Source: an unidentified eubacterium SCB49
Lineage (GTDB): Bacteria > Bacteroidota > Bacteroidia > Flavobacteriales > Flavobacteriaceae
Direction of reading: 5' to 3'
DNA: 64,000 nucleotides
Assembly: GCA_000170815.1 (NCBI GenBank)
Contig: ABCO01000004.1
Location: 248,001 to 312,000, forward strand
Shown piece after piece: positions 18,847 through 26,584 of this stretch (its first letter is position 1; every line of letters starts with the position of its first letter). The notes under the pieces are model-generated. The model was given only the letters and a program-made list of their open reading frames with translations. It did not search any database and was not told where the DNA came from. Made by a program: the position numbers and the translations under genes.

Positions 18847-19704
18847 TTAAAGCACATTAAGTGCTTGTTCTTTAATTTTCTCTAGTTCGTCTTTCATTTG
18901 AACTACTAGTTGCTGCATTGGAGCAAAGTTAGATTTACTACCTATGGTGTTAATCTCTCTTCCAATTTCTTGGGTAATAAAACCTAGTTTTTTACCATTA
19001 CTCTCATCACTATTAATCGCTTCTCTAAAGTAGTTTAAGTGGTTTTCTAAACGTACTTTCTCTTCTGTGATATCGTATTTTTCTAGGTAATAAATTAGCT
19101 CTTGTTCAAAACGGTTTTCATCTACTTTCTCGTGTAGATCATTTACTGCAGTACGCAATCTTTCTTTTACGTTTGCAATACGTTGCGAGTCTATTTCAAG
19201 AACTTCTTTAAGTCTGTTTTCTATAATAGTTACTCGAGCTAAAAAGTCTGTTTTTAATACCTCACCTTCATCACTTCTGTATACGTTAATGGCAACAAGC
19301 GCTTCTTTTACAGCTTTTAATATTTCGGCAAACTCATTCTCATCTATCTCTTCTCGAGTAGTTTTAAGTGCATCTGGCATTTTTATTGCCATTTTTAAAA
19401 GTTCTATTTGGTCTGCTTCAACAACACTTGCAAGTTGTTTCATATATTGATTAACAACTACTTCATTAATCTGAGTAGAGGTTTCTTCACCTGTCATCTC
19501 TACATATAAGTTAAAATCTACTTTACCACGTGTAAGCGCACTGGCAAGCATTTTACGAATAGTAAGTTCTTTTTCTCTATACGAAGAAGGAACTCTTGCG
19601 TTAATGTCTAAGTTTTTACTGTTAAGAGATTTTATTTCAACAGTAATTTTTTTTGTAGCTAATTGGATTACACTTTTACCGTAACCCGTCATTGATTGAA
19701 TCAT
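18847..19704 (-). CDS. YicC/YloC family endoribonuclease
   Basis: Member of the YicC/YloC family, described as RNA-degrading enzymes. It has the signature start MIQSMTGYGKSVI, the SLNSKNLDINARVPSSYREKE segment, and the conserved C-terminus KKLGFITQEIGREINTIGSKSN. Length (285 aa) is normal. The gene heads the yicC-gmk-nadD series, and the pairing with gmk is conserved in many phyla. A perfect -7 element lies upstream at 19786-19793. Confidence 0.92.
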   Translation of the reverse strand: MIQSMTGYGKSVIQLATKKITVEIKSLNSKNLDINARVPSSYREKELTIRKMLASALTRGKVDFNLYVEMTGEETSTQINEVVVNQYMKQLASVVEADQIELLKMAIKMPDALKTTREEIDENEFAEILKAVKEALVAINVYRSDEGEVLKTDFLARVTIIENRLKEVLEIDSQRIANVKERLRTAVNDLHEKVDENRFEQELIYYLEKYDITEEKVRLENHLNYFREAINSDESNGKKLGFITQEIGREINTIGSKSNFAPMQQLVVQMKDELEKIKEQALNVL

Positions 19705-19785
19705 ATTATATCGATACGAGGTATAGGCATTTTAGTATTCAATATCGTATTGTAAAAAATGGTTTTCTACCTCATTAATAGGCTG

Positions 19786-19793
19786 CAAAGGTA
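19786..19793 (-). promoter_or_regulatory. -7 promoter element TACCTTTG for yicC-gmk-nadD
   Basis: Exact TAnnTTTG match read on the minus strand (CAAAGGTA on plus), about 82 bp before the yicC ATG. A -33 partner at the usual spacing was not seen. Confidence 0.5.
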
Positions 19794-19812
19794 CACAAAT
19801 CTTAGAGCTTGC

Positions 19813-20217
19813 TTAAATACGATTTCCGTTTTTGTCGAAGTTCTTTTTTAAGAAAATTTCAGTAAAAGGAATGGTAAGAAGTAATGTGATGGTGGTAGCT
19901 ATTACTGTTATTAATGTAAGATACGTGTCAAAGAAAAAATAGGCTATTGCTGGAAACAAAAAGTTAATGACGGTTATTTTTAAGAAGATTGAAACCCAAT
20001 AGCTATTAGCGGCATCCCAAGCTTCTTGACTTTTCATAGAGTTTGCTGTGCGATACCCATAAATCGCATTGGGCTTTTTGGGTAAAAACAAGCTAAATAC
20101 AATTGCAAGTACTAACAAGAAAAAACAATAACCTAGACTAAATATCAACTGACTTTCAATGTCTTCATCAACATTAATTTGATTAAATAATAATAACAAA
20201 GTGCTAGGTAAGTTCAT
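19813..20217 (-). CDS. SdpI family membrane protein
   Basis: A 134-residue inner-membrane protein with three or four helices (about 26-45, 75-95 and 100-120). The cytoplasmic loop between the first two carries the SdpI signature IYGYRTANSMKSQEAWDAAN. In Bacillus, SdpI is an immunity and signal protein against the SdpC toxin. Stand-alone SdpI-like proteins are common elsewhere and have no assigned role. No sdpC-like toxin gene is nearby. It ends the YheT-SdpI pair, with 7 bp between the two genes. Confidence 0.8.
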   Translation of the reverse strand: MNLPSTLLLLFNQINVDEDIESQLIFSLGYCFFLLVLAIVFSLFLPKKPNAIYGYRTANSMKSQEAWDAANSYWVSIFLKITVINFLFPAIAYFFFDTYLTLITVIATTITLLLTIPFTEIFLKKNFDKNGNRI

Positions 20218-20224
20218 TTTAGTA

Positions 20225-21196
20225 TTAACAGTGTTTACTTAAAAAATCTACCACTCTTCGTTCGCTATAATAAACGCCATTGGTTTCATGAAAACCCACA
20301 TGACCTCCATGCCTCGGCACTTCTAAGTAAACATTATCTAGTTTTTTAATAAGCTCAAAAGGGTAACTCTCCGGGCTTAAAAAAGTATCATTTTGCGCAT
20401 TTAATATAAGAACAGGCACATTAATTTTTTCTAAAACATGGATCGAGCTACATTTTTCATAATAATCATAAGCATCTTTAAAGCCGTGTGCCTTTGCTGT
20501 ATATATATTATCAAAATCTAATAATGTTCCTATTTTTTTAAGTTCGTCACTGTTCATGGCTTCAGGAAAACTAGCCATTTTACGCTTGTATTTGTTACGT
20601 AAATCTCTAATAAATGTTTTACTGTACACAAAATTCTCCCACTTAATTAGTTGTTCTAAAGCGCCTCGTAAATGTAAAGGTGTAGAAATGGCTACTCCAT
20701 TTATCACCTGTGGCGGCAGTTCTTTACAATCACCTAAATACTTTAACAGCACGCTTCCGCCAAGACTATATCCTACTAGCGAAATCTCATCATAAATACC
20801 AGCTTTAATCACATGTGCGATAAACTCTTCTACATCATTTGTTCTACCGCTATTATATGACAAGTACAACCTATTATCTTCACCACTACAACCACGATGA
20901 TTCATAGCAGCAACATCCCAACCTTTTGCGTTTAACAATTGTGCCTGCCCCTTTATATAACTACGTTGGGCATTTCCTTCTAGACCGTGTAATAAAACAA
21001 CTAATTTATTTACGGGTTGTTCTTCTGAAATATGATAACTCCAATCTATATCAATAAAATCCCCATCGATAAGTTCTAGTCTTTCTCGTGTTTGTTTTAA
21101 ACGTGGTTTAGGCCTAAGTTTTGCAGAGTAAATGGTAGAAAAATGACCATTCTTAAAAAGACGCTTAGCTTGATATGTAGATTTGATAATTGGCAC
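20225..21196 (-). CDS. YheT family alpha/beta hydrolase
   Basis: Alpha/beta hydrolase of the YheT/ABHD1-3 type. It has the oxyanion region VVLLHGLEGNAQRSY, the NHRGCSGEDNR motif, the nucleophile elbow GYSLGG, and the catalytic His in PRHGGHVGF near the C-terminus. There is no signal peptide. Substrates are probably lipid or short acyl esters, not defined. It is divergent from the TetR gene, whose operator lies in the shared 72-bp gap, so it may share that regulation. The gene downstream on the same strand (SdpI-like) is 7 bp away. Confidence 0.88.
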   Translation of the reverse strand: MPIIKSTYQAKRLFKNGHFSTIYSAKLRPKPRLKQTRERLELIDGDFIDIDWSYHISEEQPVNKLVVLLHGLEGNAQRSYIKGQAQLLNAKGWDVAAMNHRGCSGEDNRLYLSYNSGRTNDVEEFIAHVIKAGIYDEISLVGYSLGGSVLLKYLGDCKELPPQVINGVAISTPLHLRGALEQLIKWENFVYSKTFIRDLRNKYKRKMASFPEAMNSDELKKIGTLLDFDNIYTAKAHGFKDAYDYYEKCSSIHVLEKINVPVLILNAQNDTFLSPESYPFELIKKLDNVYLEVPRHGGHVGFHETNGVYYSERRVVDFLSKHC

Positions 21197-21234
21197 ATTG
21201 TAAAAGTAACAAGAAAATTAACTTAAAAAAATGA

Positions 21235-21265
21235 TTTGCCTCTTAGATACCAATTGGTATCTTTG
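21235..21265 (+). promoter_or_regulatory. Promoter of the TetR gene: TTTG-N19-TATCTTTG
   Basis: A near-ideal Bacteroidota promoter. The -33 TTTG is at 21235-21238 and the -7 TATCTTTG at 21258-21265, with 19 bp between. The predicted start site falls at about 21268-21270, on the ATG at 21269, so the mRNA would be leaderless. A longer reading from TTG 21236 would begin inside the -33 element and is not credible. Confidence 0.75.
21245..21262. promoter_or_regulatory. TetR-type operator, copy 1
   Basis: A perfect 18-bp palindrome (9-bp half site AGATACCAA) that overlaps the -7 element of the tetR promoter. A 17-base core is repeated at 21872-21888, upstream of the next gene. The position and symmetry fit autorepression by the TetR protein. 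Confidence 0.8.
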
Positions 21266-21268
21266 TAT

Positions 21269-21859
21269 ATGCGAAATCCAATTTCCACTAAAGAGCTGAT
21301 TATCAAAGAAAGCGCAAACCTATTTAACACGCAGGGTTATAAAGCTACTTCTATAAGCGATATTACCAAAGCCACAGGCTTGACTAAAGGAGCTATTTAT
21401 AGGCATTTTGAAAATAAAAGTGATTTAGAGCAACAAGCACTTCGCAGCCTCGCAAAACGTATGTTTAACGAACTTGGAGGCCAAATTAAGATAGCAAACA
21501 CCTATCAAGAAAAGATGGATGCCACGTTTGCTTTTTTTGAAGAATACATGTACAATCCTATTTATGAGGGAGGTTGCCCGCTTTTAAACGCTGCTACCGA
21601 AGTAGATGATACTAATGTTGTATTACGACAACAAACATTTAATATACTGGCTCAACTAAAAGCTTCTTTAAAAAAAATTATAGAGAACGGCATCAAAAAC
21701 AATCAAGTCAAACCCGAAACAGATGCTACATTTTACGCTACAATATTTATAGCAACCCTAGAAGGAGGAATTATGATGAGTAGATTAGAACGAACACCAG
21801 ACGCTATTTTAAAGACTGTAGATCATTTAAGAACGATTGTAAAATCAACATTAAAATAA
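21269..21859 (+). CDS. TetR/AcrR family regulator
   Basis: A 196-residue repressor. The helix-turn-helix is at about residues 26-46 (TSISDITKATGLTKGAIYRHF), and the C-terminal helical domain would bind an inducer and dimerise. The start is ATG 21269, chosen because the upstream TTG at 21236 is part of the promoter. Two copies of one palindrome lie on either side of the gene, so it probably represses itself and the hydrolase-thioesterase pair downstream. The inducer is unknown; the hydrolase and acyl-thioesterase genes suggest an acyl or ester compound. Confidence 0.9.
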   Translation: MRNPISTKELIIKESANLFNTQGYKATSISDITKATGLTKGAIYRHFENKSDLEQQALRSLAKRMFNELGGQIKIANTYQEKMDATFAFFEEYMYNPIYEGGCPLLNAATEVDDTNVVLRQQTFNILAQLKASLKKIIENGIKNNQVKPETDATFYATIFIATLEGGIMMSRLERTPDAILKTVDHLRTIVKSTLK

Positions 21860-21872
21860 ACACTACACAACA

Positions 21873-21888
21873 GATACCAATTGGTATC
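21873..21888. promoter_or_regulatory. TetR-type operator, copy 2
   Basis: A 16-bp palindrome GATACCAATTGGTATC, identical to the core of the copy at 21245-21262. It lies 14 bp after the tetR stop and 13 bp before the ATG of the hydrolase gene at 21902. A repressor bound here could block entry into that gene or read-through from tetR. Confidence 0.8.
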
Positions 21889-21901
21889 ATAAAATATTAC
21901 T

Positions 21902-22747
21902 ATGAACAATTTATTTTTAAAAGCTGTAGGAGCCCTCATTAATTTTACGGCAATATTTTTACCTAAATGGAATGCTAACAATTCTTTCAAAATACTTAGC
22001 AAAGTAAAACGTGCGGGTATTTCAGAATCAGGAATGGTCTTTTTAAACAAAGCAGAACAAACTCATTTTGAATGTGAAGGGCAATCTTCTGTACTTTACA
22101 AATGGGGAAATGGACCTAAAAATGTGCTTTTTTTACACGGCTGGATGAGCAATAGTCAACGATGGTTACCTTATTATGAAAAACTAGACAAAACAAAATA
22201 CACCATGTATGCCCTAGATGCTCCTGGCCACGGAAAGTCTAAAACTGATTATCTAAATTTAGAGATGTACAGACAAGCGATTAACGTAGCTTTAAGCAAA
22301 ATAGGTGCCATTGATACCGTAATCTGTCATTCGTTTAGCAATACAGCCTTAACTTATACATATCTAGAAAATCCTGAAATAGATATTAAAAAATTTATTG
22401 TGATGGGTTCTCCAACAGGTATGGGTGCTATTTTTGTATTTTTTAAAGAAAAGTTAGGGCTATCAAAAAAGTCATTACAGATTTTAAGTAAAAAAGTTAA
22501 CCAAATTTTACACAAGCCCTATCAAGATATTCTAGTGAAAAATTTATTAAAACAGGCACCACAGCAAAAACTAGTAATTCACGATAAAGGAGATCGTATT
22601 ACGCCATTTGCCCCTATTAAAGAAGCTATAGAAAACACTCTTGGGCTAGAGACACTTATAACAACAGGATTAAAACACGACTTAAAAAGTGAAGAGGTTT
22701 ATAATAAAGTGATTAATTTTATTGAAAGACCTACTAATACTTTATAA
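21902..22747 (+). CDS. Alpha/beta hydrolase under TetR control
   Basis: A 281-residue alpha/beta hydrolase without a signal peptide. The oxyanion motif is LFLHGWMSN (about 76-84), DAPGHGKS lies near 106-113, and the catalytic His is in GLKHDLKS near the end. The nucleophile elbow reads CHSFS (Ser144) where most relatives have GxSxG, so both glycines are replaced; activity may be altered. The gene follows operator copy 2 and is 45 bp upstream of a thioesterase-fold gene. Substrate unknown. Confidence 0.82.
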   Translation: MNNLFLKAVGALINFTAIFLPKWNANNSFKILSKVKRAGISESGMVFLNKAEQTHFECEGQSSVLYKWGNGPKNVLFLHGWMSNSQRWLPYYEKLDKTKYTMYALDAPGHGKSKTDYLNLEMYRQAINVALSKIGAIDTVICHSFSNTALTYTYLENPEIDIKKFIVMGSPTGMGAIFVFFKEKLGLSKKSLQILSKKVNQILHKPYQDILVKNLLKQAPQQKLVIHDKGDRITPFAPIKEAIENTLGLETLITTGLKHDLKSEEVYNKVINFIERPTNTL

Positions 22748-22792
22748 AACAGACAATAAGAACAAAACAACTAAATAAAAAAAAACCTTTCT

Positions 22793-23272
22793 ATGTATTT
22801 AAAAGAATTTGAATTAAGATGGAGCGACATTGATGCAAACAGACACTTAGCAAATAGTGCCTATATTAATTATATGAGCCATACACGCCTTAGCTTTATG
22901 CTCGAAAATGGTTTTGGTCAAGCTAAAATGGCAGAATACAACATTGGCGCCGTTGTTTTTTATGAGCATATGTTCTATTTTAAAGAAGCTTTTCCTGGTA
23001 AGCCAATACGCGTAAGCTTACAGTTAAAAGGATTAAGTGAAGATGGAAAATACTTCTCATTTGAACACAATTTTTATGACCACAAAGGTCGCAACCTAGG
23101 TCGTTGTGAAATGATGGGGGGTTGGATAGATTTAACAAAACGCACATTAAGCACCTTACCTCAAGAGCTATATAAAAGCATTAACAATCTAGATAAAACA
23201 GATGACTTTTATGTAATTACAAAAGAACACACAAGAAGACACGGGGTTGTTCCAATAAATTTAGAAGAGTAA
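22793..23272 (+). CDS. Acyl-CoA thioesterase (hotdog fold, 4HBT-like)
   Basis: A 159-residue single hotdog-fold protein. It begins with the WSDIDANRHLANSAYINYM pattern, in which the Asp is the usual catalytic residue of 4-hydroxybenzoyl-CoA-type thioesterases. FEHNFYDHKGRNLGRCEMMGGWIDL forms the central strands. It would hydrolyse an acyl-CoA in the cytoplasm. It is 45 bp downstream of the hydrolase gene and probably in its transcript, ending at a terminator. Confidence 0.85.
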   Translation: MYLKEFELRWSDIDANRHLANSAYINYMSHTRLSFMLENGFGQAKMAEYNIGAVVFYEHMFYFKEAFPGKPIRVSLQLKGLSEDGKYFSFEHNFYDHKGRNLGRCEMMGGWIDLTKRTLSTLPQELYKSINNLDKTDDFYVITKEHTRRHGVVPINLEE

Positions 23273-23303
23273 TATTATATATTGAGTAACATATTTATAA
23301 TTA

Positions 23304-23342
23304 AAAAGAGGCCGCCTAAATCACTTTTAGACGACCTCTTTT
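23304..23342. terminator. Terminator after the thioesterase gene
   Basis: A 17-bp stem with two C/A mismatches (AAAAGAGG... / ...CCTCTTTT) lying between convergent genes; the T tract lies in the right arm. Confidence 0.75.
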
Positions 23343-23366
23343 CATATGTATGACTAAGGTTTAATT

Positions 23367-24143
23367 TTAAAATATAATGTTTTTAGTAACAGTGTAGCCT
23401 TCTTGAGACTGAACTTTAACTAAAAGAACTTGATTTGCTGCAGAAAGACTAAGAGTCGTTGATCTTGACGCTACATCTTGTTGAGTTGCAATCAATTTAC
23501 CAGTAAGGTCATAAACCGCAACATTACTAATATTTGTTCCTGCCTGTATGTTTAAGGTTTCACCTGTTTTAAATATAGCTAGGCTATTTGTAAAATCAAA
23601 ATTAGAAACGCTTAGTTCAGCTGTAACATTAACTAGATAATCTTCAAACTCACCAAATCCAGCAACAGTTTGACAAGGGTCATCATATGGAATTTCATCA
23701 GCCTTCACTGCTATTCTCATTCTATAAGTGCCTTCAGAAACATCTGAAGGAATAGCTACATCTGCCTCAACAACACTTCCTGAGCCTGTACCAATAAGGT
23801 AAAATTCGCTCTCGTCAAAAGTTTCACTATTGTCAAAATCAATCCAAACACCAACCGTTTCAGTGCTCCAACCAGAACCAACCTCTACAGCCATAGTATA
23901 TGTTTCTCCTACCAATACTTCTGCAGGAGCAACATCTGCTGTATAATCTCCATACCCATTAGGACTACAATCCGAAGGGTTTTCAATACCCGCAAATTCT
24001 ACGTTAAGTATTAAATCTCCATCCGTACAATCATCAACCGGCTCACAATATTGAGCGTTAGCTGCACTAAATCCAAACAATGCCATTGAGAATGCAAGCA
24101 TTTTTAGATTGTTTATGTTAAGTGAAAGTAATTTTCTTTTCAT
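23367..24143 (-). CDS. Secreted GEVED-domain protein with T9SS type A sorting signal
   Basis: A 258-residue secreted protein. I start it at ATG 24143 (MKRKLLSLNINNLKMLAF), giving a signal peptide ending near AANAQ. A longer reading would add 29 residues lacking signal character. The middle (about 30-165) is a GEVED-like domain with VGVWIDFDNSETFDESEF and GTYRMRIAVK. The last 75 residues form a type IX sorting domain (VAVYDLTGKLIATQQ ... NQVLLVKVQSQEGYTVTKNIIF). It should be exported by T9SS and attached to the surface or released. The ligand is unknown. Confidence 0.85.
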   Translation of the reverse strand: MKRKLLSLNINNLKMLAFSMALFGFSAANAQYCEPVDDCTDGDLILNVEFAGIENPSDCSPNGYGDYTADVAPAEVLVGETYTMAVEVGSGWSTETVGVWIDFDNSETFDESEFYLIGTGSGSVVEADVAIPSDVSEGTYRMRIAVKADEIPYDDPCQTVAGFGEFEDYLVNVTAELSVSNFDFTNSLAIFKTGETLNIQAGTNISNVAVYDLTGKLIATQQDVASRSTTLSLSAANQVLLVKVQSQEGYTVTKNIIF

Positions 24144-24283
24144 AATAAATAAATTTATAAGGTTATTAAATATTATTTTAAATTTACAAAAATTCGATTG
24201 AAAAGAGCTAGAAAAATAAAATTTTAACAAAAAACAAATTTATATCTTAGTATTTTAACGCTTGCAGAATGTATTCGATAATT

Positions 24284-25189
24284 CTAATCAGAGACAACTA
24301 TTTTAACTTTCTTCTTTCTTGTAGCAAGATAAACCCCAAAAAATATAAGTGACGCAGCAAAAACACGCAATGATGTTAACTGGTCTGCACCTGTAACAAT
24401 AGCGTAGATAGTTGCCACTAAAGGTTGCATATAAATAAAAACACCCAAAGTAGATGGTTTTAATTGCTTAAGTGCATAAATATCTAGAAGATAAGTCAAC
24501 ACTGTAGTCCCAATCACAACAAAACATATTTTCCAGGTCTTAGTAAAGTCTAAGCTTGCCCATTCTATCTCAGAAAATTGAGCCCAACCTATAGGAAGAT
24601 TGATAAGAAAAGCGAACAAAAATAAAAACTTAAGTAGCGTAATTGGCTTATACTTACCTACTAGCTTTTTTACAAAAACCAAATAACTAGCATAGGATAA
24701 AGCGTTTACCAAAAACAATAAATTCCCTACAGGAATGTTAGGCGCATTTGCTTGTGTTTTAACTCCAAAAAGAATGAGCACTAAAGCTCCAATAAGACCT
24801 ATAAAAATACCAACCCCTTTTAATAAAGAGATGCGCTCCCTTAAAACAAAGGCTGATAAAACAAGTAAAAAAACTGGTGACAATGTAATAACAACACTAC
24901 TGTTTATAGGGGTTGAAAGTTCAAGACCTTTAAAAAAGGTATTCATATTTAACACCATACCAAATGTAGAACAAGCCAGAAAACGCCACCAATCTCTACG
25001 TTCTACTTTTTCAGACTTATAAAACAAACTAATCCCCCAAAAAAAGATCATAGCTCCAGTAACACGAAGCAATATAAAGCCATACGGCTTAATAACACCC
25101 GGCATTAAGTCTTTTGCAATTGTATGGTTCACACCATAAATTAAACTAATAGTAAGCGCCGCAAATATGGCAAGAATTCTCGGGTTCAC
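24284..25189 (-). CDS. EamA/DMT superfamily transporter
   Basis: Inner-membrane drug/metabolite-type exporter with ten predicted helices in two EamA repeats (about residues 5-135 and 150-290), ending in a basic tail TRKKKVKIVVSD. The substrate cannot be read from sequence; relatives export amino acids, nucleosides or small metabolites. It is 26 bp upstream of an ArsC-like gene on the same strand. Confidence 0.88.
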   Translation of the reverse strand: MNPRILAIFAALTISLIYGVNHTIAKDLMPGVIKPYGFILLRVTGAMIFFWGISLFYKSEKVERRDWWRFLACSTFGMVLNMNTFFKGLELSTPINSSVVITLSPVFLLVLSAFVLRERISLLKGVGIFIGLIGALVLILFGVKTQANAPNIPVGNLLFLVNALSYASYLVFVKKLVGKYKPITLLKFLFLFAFLINLPIGWAQFSEIEWASLDFTKTWKICFVVIGTTVLTYLLDIYALKQLKPSTLGVFIYMQPLVATIYAIVTGADQLTSLRVFAASLIFFGVYLATRKKKVKIVVSD

Positions 25190-25215
25190 AGATTGATTTT
25201 AAGGCTTAAACCAGA

Positions 25216-25572
25216 TTAATTCTTATGAAGACTCTCCTTTGCAGCAGCGACTACTTTCTTACTGTTTCCAATAAAAATTTCATTATTATTAATAATAACT
25301 GGACGTTTTAAAAATGTATAATGTTCTAAAATAAATCGCTTATAATCTTCTTCTGTAAGTTGTTCGTTTTTTAAACCTCGCTCTTTATACAACTTTGCTC
25401 TTTTACTAAACAATGCTTCATAACTACCAGAAAGCGCCAGCATCTCTTCAATTTGTTTCACTGTAATTTCTTGCTCTTTGATTTCTTGAAGCTCAAAACT
25501 TGAAGGCAAATCGATCTCTTTTAAGATTCGTTTACAAGTGTCGCAGGTTTTAAGATAATATACTTTTTGCAT
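25216..25572 (-). CDS. ArsC/Spx-type thioredoxin-fold protein
   Basis: A 118-residue arsenate-reductase-family protein. CDTCKR (Cys10 and Cys13) is the N-terminal redox site, and SKRAKLYKERGL and LKRPVIINN are the conserved segments carrying the oxyanion-binding arginines. Proteins like this act on arsenate or as Spx-like partners. No other arsenic gene is nearby, so the role is open. It lies 45 bp from the lipoprotein gene at 25618, on the same strand. Confidence 0.82.
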   Translation of the reverse strand: MQKVYYLKTCDTCKRILKEIDLPSSFELQEIKEQEITVKQIEEMLALSGSYEALFSKRAKLYKERGLKNEQLTEEDYKRFILEHYTFLKRPVIINNNEIFIGNSKKVVAAAKESLHKN

Positions 25573-25617
25573 CGTAATGTATTTTAAATTTTTATGAAAT
25601 TAAAAAAGCTCTTTTTC

Positions 25618-26385
25618 TTACTTTTTATCTGTAGAAAACGCTAAAAAAGAAGCAACTTCTTCTAACGAAAACTCAATATCTATAGGTCCGTCTGCGTAGC
25701 TTGCAATTTCATACTGATTATAATGAATCACCATTTTCCCCTTTTCAAAACCTATACAATCTGATAAATGAAAAGCATCATCCTTAAACCAAAACATAGT
25801 TGAGTTTAAACGTTCATTTTCCGGTAAATCATAAGCTTCACGCAATTTCTCTTCGGCTAAAACCATTAAACTCTTTTTATCTTTTACAAGTTGCTCTATT
25901 GTGATAATCTCACCCGTTTCTATATCAAAATTCACATAGTCTAAAGTTCCATTACCATGAGCACCACCTATATAAGAATATTGACTTAATGCAACAGACA
26001 CAAAATCTTTACTGCGGAAAGTTTCTTCTATTGACACCTCGGCTTCATATTCATGAATATCAGGAAACTCACTTGTATCTCGCCAATAATCTTTTACAAA
26101 TTGACCAATTGCTCCATCTACAGAAGTGATTTTAGGTTCGACTGCAGGATCACCTAAATAAAGAGACCCAACGATAAACGCTATAATCTTATCATTAATA
26201 GGGGTTATCACCTCTTTCTCGCCAGTGTACAATATATAATCTACAGATATCTGCGGACAAGGCTTATTGTCGCAATCAGATATAGCGTGCTGATCTGCAG
26301 ACTTTTTTTCTATTAATAAAGGAGCATCGCTACAACTTACTATTAGTACTAATATCAGGGTAAAAGAAAAAATCTTGTTCATCAT
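25618..26385 (-). CDS. DUF3298/DUF4163 lipoprotein (RsiV-like)
   Basis: A 255-residue lipoprotein with a signal peptide and lipobox LIVSC (Cys18). The mature region starts with a DUF4163-type stretch and ends with a DUF3298 domain (SYIGGAHGNGTLDYVNFD, then LSDCIGFEKGKMVIHYNQYEIASYADGP). The pair resembles the extracellular part of RsiV, the anti-sigma factor that binds lysozyme. No sigma factor gene lies next to it, so a sensing role is only analogy. It is divergent from the transsulfuration gene at 26585. Confidence 0.82.
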   Translation of the reverse strand: MMNKIFSFTLILVLIVSCSDAPLLIEKKSADQHAISDCDNKPCPQISVDYILYTGEKEVITPINDKIIAFIVGSLYLGDPAVEPKITSVDGAIGQFVKDYWRDTSEFPDIHEYEAEVSIEETFRSKDFVSVALSQYSYIGGAHGNGTLDYVNFDIETGEIITIEQLVKDKKSLMVLAEEKLREAYDLPENERLNSTMFWFKDDAFHLSDCIGFEKGKMVIHYNQYEIASYADGPIDIEFSLEEVASFLAFSTDKK

Positions 26386-26480
26386 AATGCAAAATTACGA
26401 CAGTTTTTTGATAAAAAGACCATTTAAAGCATGATCGTTAGCATTGCATTCTGTAAGTATCAATACTAGAAATATAATTC

Positions 26481-26512
26481 TTTGAAATTAGCCTTGATTC
26501 CTTGTAACTTTG
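26481..26512 (+). promoter_or_regulatory. Promoter TTTG-N20-TAACTTTG of the transsulfuration gene
   Basis: The -33 TTTG is at 26481-26484 and the -7 TAACTTTG at 26505-26512, both exact. The likely start site near 26515 leaves a leader of about 70 nt before ATG 26585. The alternative TTG start at 26510 lies inside the -7 element and is rejected. Confidence 0.75.
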
Positions 26513-26584
26513 AATATTCAATTGTTATTTAAGACAACTACACAAATAAACAACCTAACAAATACCCTTTTTGTGGGCACAAAT

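Noticed and set aside
19732..19741. A TAGTATTC match to the LytTR-candidate repeat upstream of yicC
   Set aside because: Only 8 of 10 bases match, there is no second copy 21 bp away and the context block is absent.
19813..20217. A toxin-immunity (SdpC/SdpI) locus
   Set aside because: Only the SdpI-like protein is present; no SdpC-like toxin or processing gene is adjacent.
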